Assembly: GCF_001949145.1 (NCBI RefSeq)
Contig: NW_019091446.1
Span: forward strand, 109,801-168,099
Length of the DNA: 58,299 nucleotides
Reading direction: 5' to 3'
DNA from: Acanthaster planci
Taxonomy: Eukaryota; Echinodermata; Asteroidea; Valvatida; Acanthasteridae
Shown: positions 56,307 through 58,299 of the stretch, piece after piece
Numbering within the stretch: position 1 is the stretch's first letter
How the letters are laid out: every line of letters begins with the position of its first letter
Notes under the pieces: model-generated
Told to the model about the DNA's origin: nothing
The model's database searches: none
What the model saw: the letters and a program-made list of their open reading frames with translations, nothing else
Made by a program: the position numbers and the translations under genes

Positions 56307-58299
56307 CTGCAATCAAAAATTCAAATGTACAAGATAAACCACCCATCAAACTGATGAAGAGAATTTCTTCAGGCTTATAAAACTAATATTCTACATTTGT
56401 TGTCGGAGATATGTGCGATACAACTTTGATTTTTTTCCAGTGAAGTTTGACGGCTTTCTTTAAAAAAATCTCCTGAATACAGTCAGTAAAAACATGAAAT
56501 CTGAAGACAAAAAAAACAATTTGCAGTTGCACCTGTGCAGATGGTTATTTGATTTAACGTGTGTGTGTGTTGTCGCTTGCTCTATTTACTTCATTTAGTT
56601 TTACCATGACTTGATGTCATCCAAGAAAAAATTAATTAATCTTTGACAAGTTGGTGTATTTCAGACAGGGTCAGACAAATAAAACAGATCGCCCATTTTT
56701 TTCTTGGGTTGGGAGCCCAAAATAGGATTAGTTTGGAAATGAGACACATAAGGAAAAAGGGATGCCCATACAGGTGATAAATCAGCCTCACACTCAAAGT
56801 GGCCTTTAAAGCAAATGGTGCATGACAAATTAATTCTGTTGTTGCTCCTAACAAGTCAGACCACTGTTTGTTAATACACATATCTTGATTTCCCCTGATT
56901 AAAGCCTAGTTTCCATTTGGTTGTACAAAATGCTGAAATCAGTCAAGATGTCTACAGGCAGACTGTCCCATAAGATATGAAATGTGATGTCATTTGGCAA
57001 AAAGCTCACAATAAAAGTATCCCAAAATTAAAACGTTTTTGTATGAAATGCCTCTTCAGGGGGTTATGCCACTCCTTGAAGCTGAACTAATTCCACAATT
57101 GGAGGAAGTCATATTTTTTGGTAAGCTGTATTGATGGCAATTGGGGTTTCATTTCTTTGACATGAGAAAATGGACCAAGTAAGCATTACTCAAGGGAAAA
57201 GGACATCATTACACCCTGTCATGACAGCGTGGGATTTTATATGGGCCTTCTCTAATGACTACAGTCATTTGCCAAAGTTTAGGAACATCCATAGAAAATG
57301 CATTAACCTGAAGGAAAACCAAACTTAAACCAATCAATCATGGCAACTTATGTTTATTTTCAGTGTGTAACCTTGGTACTTTGAGTAAACTTTTTTACTA
57401 CATTTCCATGATTTGACATGTTAACAGTGTCCCCTCCCTTATTTCTGATTGCTTAGACTGGCTTTTTTTACGCATGCTGCCTTGCAGACAAAATGTCATA
57501 CAAGACCTGCCTTTGCAAAAACAATCATTCAAATGGGTATATAGCACTACACTGATGTTATGCACCACTGTAAAATCATGTTAAGTAATCATTCAGTGAG
57601 ACAGTGTAATGCCGGCCCAGTGACAGAAATACCAATAAAATTCAAGGTGGCCTGAAACTTTTGGAAATGACTGTACATGCAGACAGTCAGCAAAATTAAA
57701 CTCTATCCAGTCTTGATTATCTGTTTCTGTGGTTTGTGTCTGTTGCCATAAAGCAGTTCCCATATGACTTCATCACACTGGAGGATTATCAGGCAAAGCT
57801 GTCTGCATCTATCTATGTCAATGTGGGAACCAGGCTTTATTTGCACAGGTATCAAAATTGTGTACTTAAAGTAAATTTTTTGACAGCTGCAGTGTTTCAC
57901 ATAAAAATGTAAATTACTGCAACTGCCCTATTAGCAGACAGCACTGAAGCTTTCCCAAGGATCAAACGAAAACCCTGCAGCTCAGAATTTTCCTTTTGAA
58001 TATGCCATGTACTTCAACTCATGAGAATTAATCTGTACAATTCTGTTCAGCTGACCAAAACAACATCATATTTTCAGGCTGGCTATTGGGAACCTTCACA
58101 AACTGAATTGAATAGTTCTCGTCTGATATACCACTGACCAACGCCTGCCCAAATACATGAGTCAACTTGATGTCTGGCTTTAACCACTTCGCGCCGGTTG
58201 TAGTTATATCAATGTTGATGATGCTGGGGTGGAATAATTATCATTTTTTTCTGTTTTAAAAATTCTTTAAAAACTCCTATCTTCATTTACTGGACACTT
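56307..58299. other. Right edge, no recognised gene
   Basis: AT-rich sequence with a short GT run near 56561 and only small chance reading frames. If the segment at 56207-56306 is a real exon, this stretch would be its upstream intron. Confidence 0.45.

Overview
The window is a piece of an animal genome. It has split exons with GT/AG introns, long AT-rich introns, tRNA-derived SINEs, an RTE-like LINE and PIF/Harbinger-type DNA transposons. Gene content and repeat style suggest a marine invertebrate; a cnidarian seems plausible to me, but the sequence alone does not settle it. There are two assembly gaps (24465-24483 and 44909-45709).

One large minus-strand gene fills almost everything. I could join 33 exons from the start codon at 54659 to a stop at 5272. 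Every intron has GT..AG ends and every exon-exon junction keeps frame, giving 5,214 coding bases and a predicted 1,737-residue type I membrane protein. In order it has: signal peptide, LNS1 (laminin-G/neurexin/sex-hormone-binding-globulin fold), EGF1, LNS2, LNS3, EGF2, a CASPR-type fibrinogen-like domain, LNS4, EGF3, LNS5, EGF4, LNS6, a short stalk, one membrane helix (about residues 1582-1606) and a 131-residue acidic tail. This is neither a classical alpha-neurexin nor a classical CASPR/neurexin-IV. The central block LNS-LNS-EGF-fibrinogen-like-LNS-EGF-LNS is the CASPR order without its discoidin domain. The flanking LNS-EGF (front) and EGF-LNS (back) are neurexin-like.

The most unusual point is exon 22 (16323-16451). 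It encodes a complete eight-cysteine WAP (four-disulfide core) domain as a symmetric phase 1-1 exon, placed in the middle of LNS5. Exon 21 can be spliced directly to exon 23 without loss of frame, and this restores an uninterrupted LNS domain. The WAP exon therefore looks like an optional cassette. A five-copy 19-bp tandem repeat lies about 50 bp upstream of it in the intron.

Layout: 1-5271 is the 3' side, with a PIF/Harbinger transposase relic at 1935-2234. 5272-44817 holds exons 33 to 2. Intron 28 (7836-10652) carries a SINE; intron 19 (19924-22202) a SINE and an ACATGT palindrome cluster; intron 11 (29947-33204) a terminal-inverted-repeat element and a decayed LINE; intron 7 two SINEs; intron 5 (38049-41516) a 2.3-kb Harbinger-like element. 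Intron 1 (44818-54348, 9.5 kb) contains the large gap and two neighbouring MITE-like elements. 54660-58299 is the 5' flank, with one isolated exon-like segment of unknown origin.

All domain names come from reading motifs by eye against known neurexin, CASPR and WAP patterns. No search was run.
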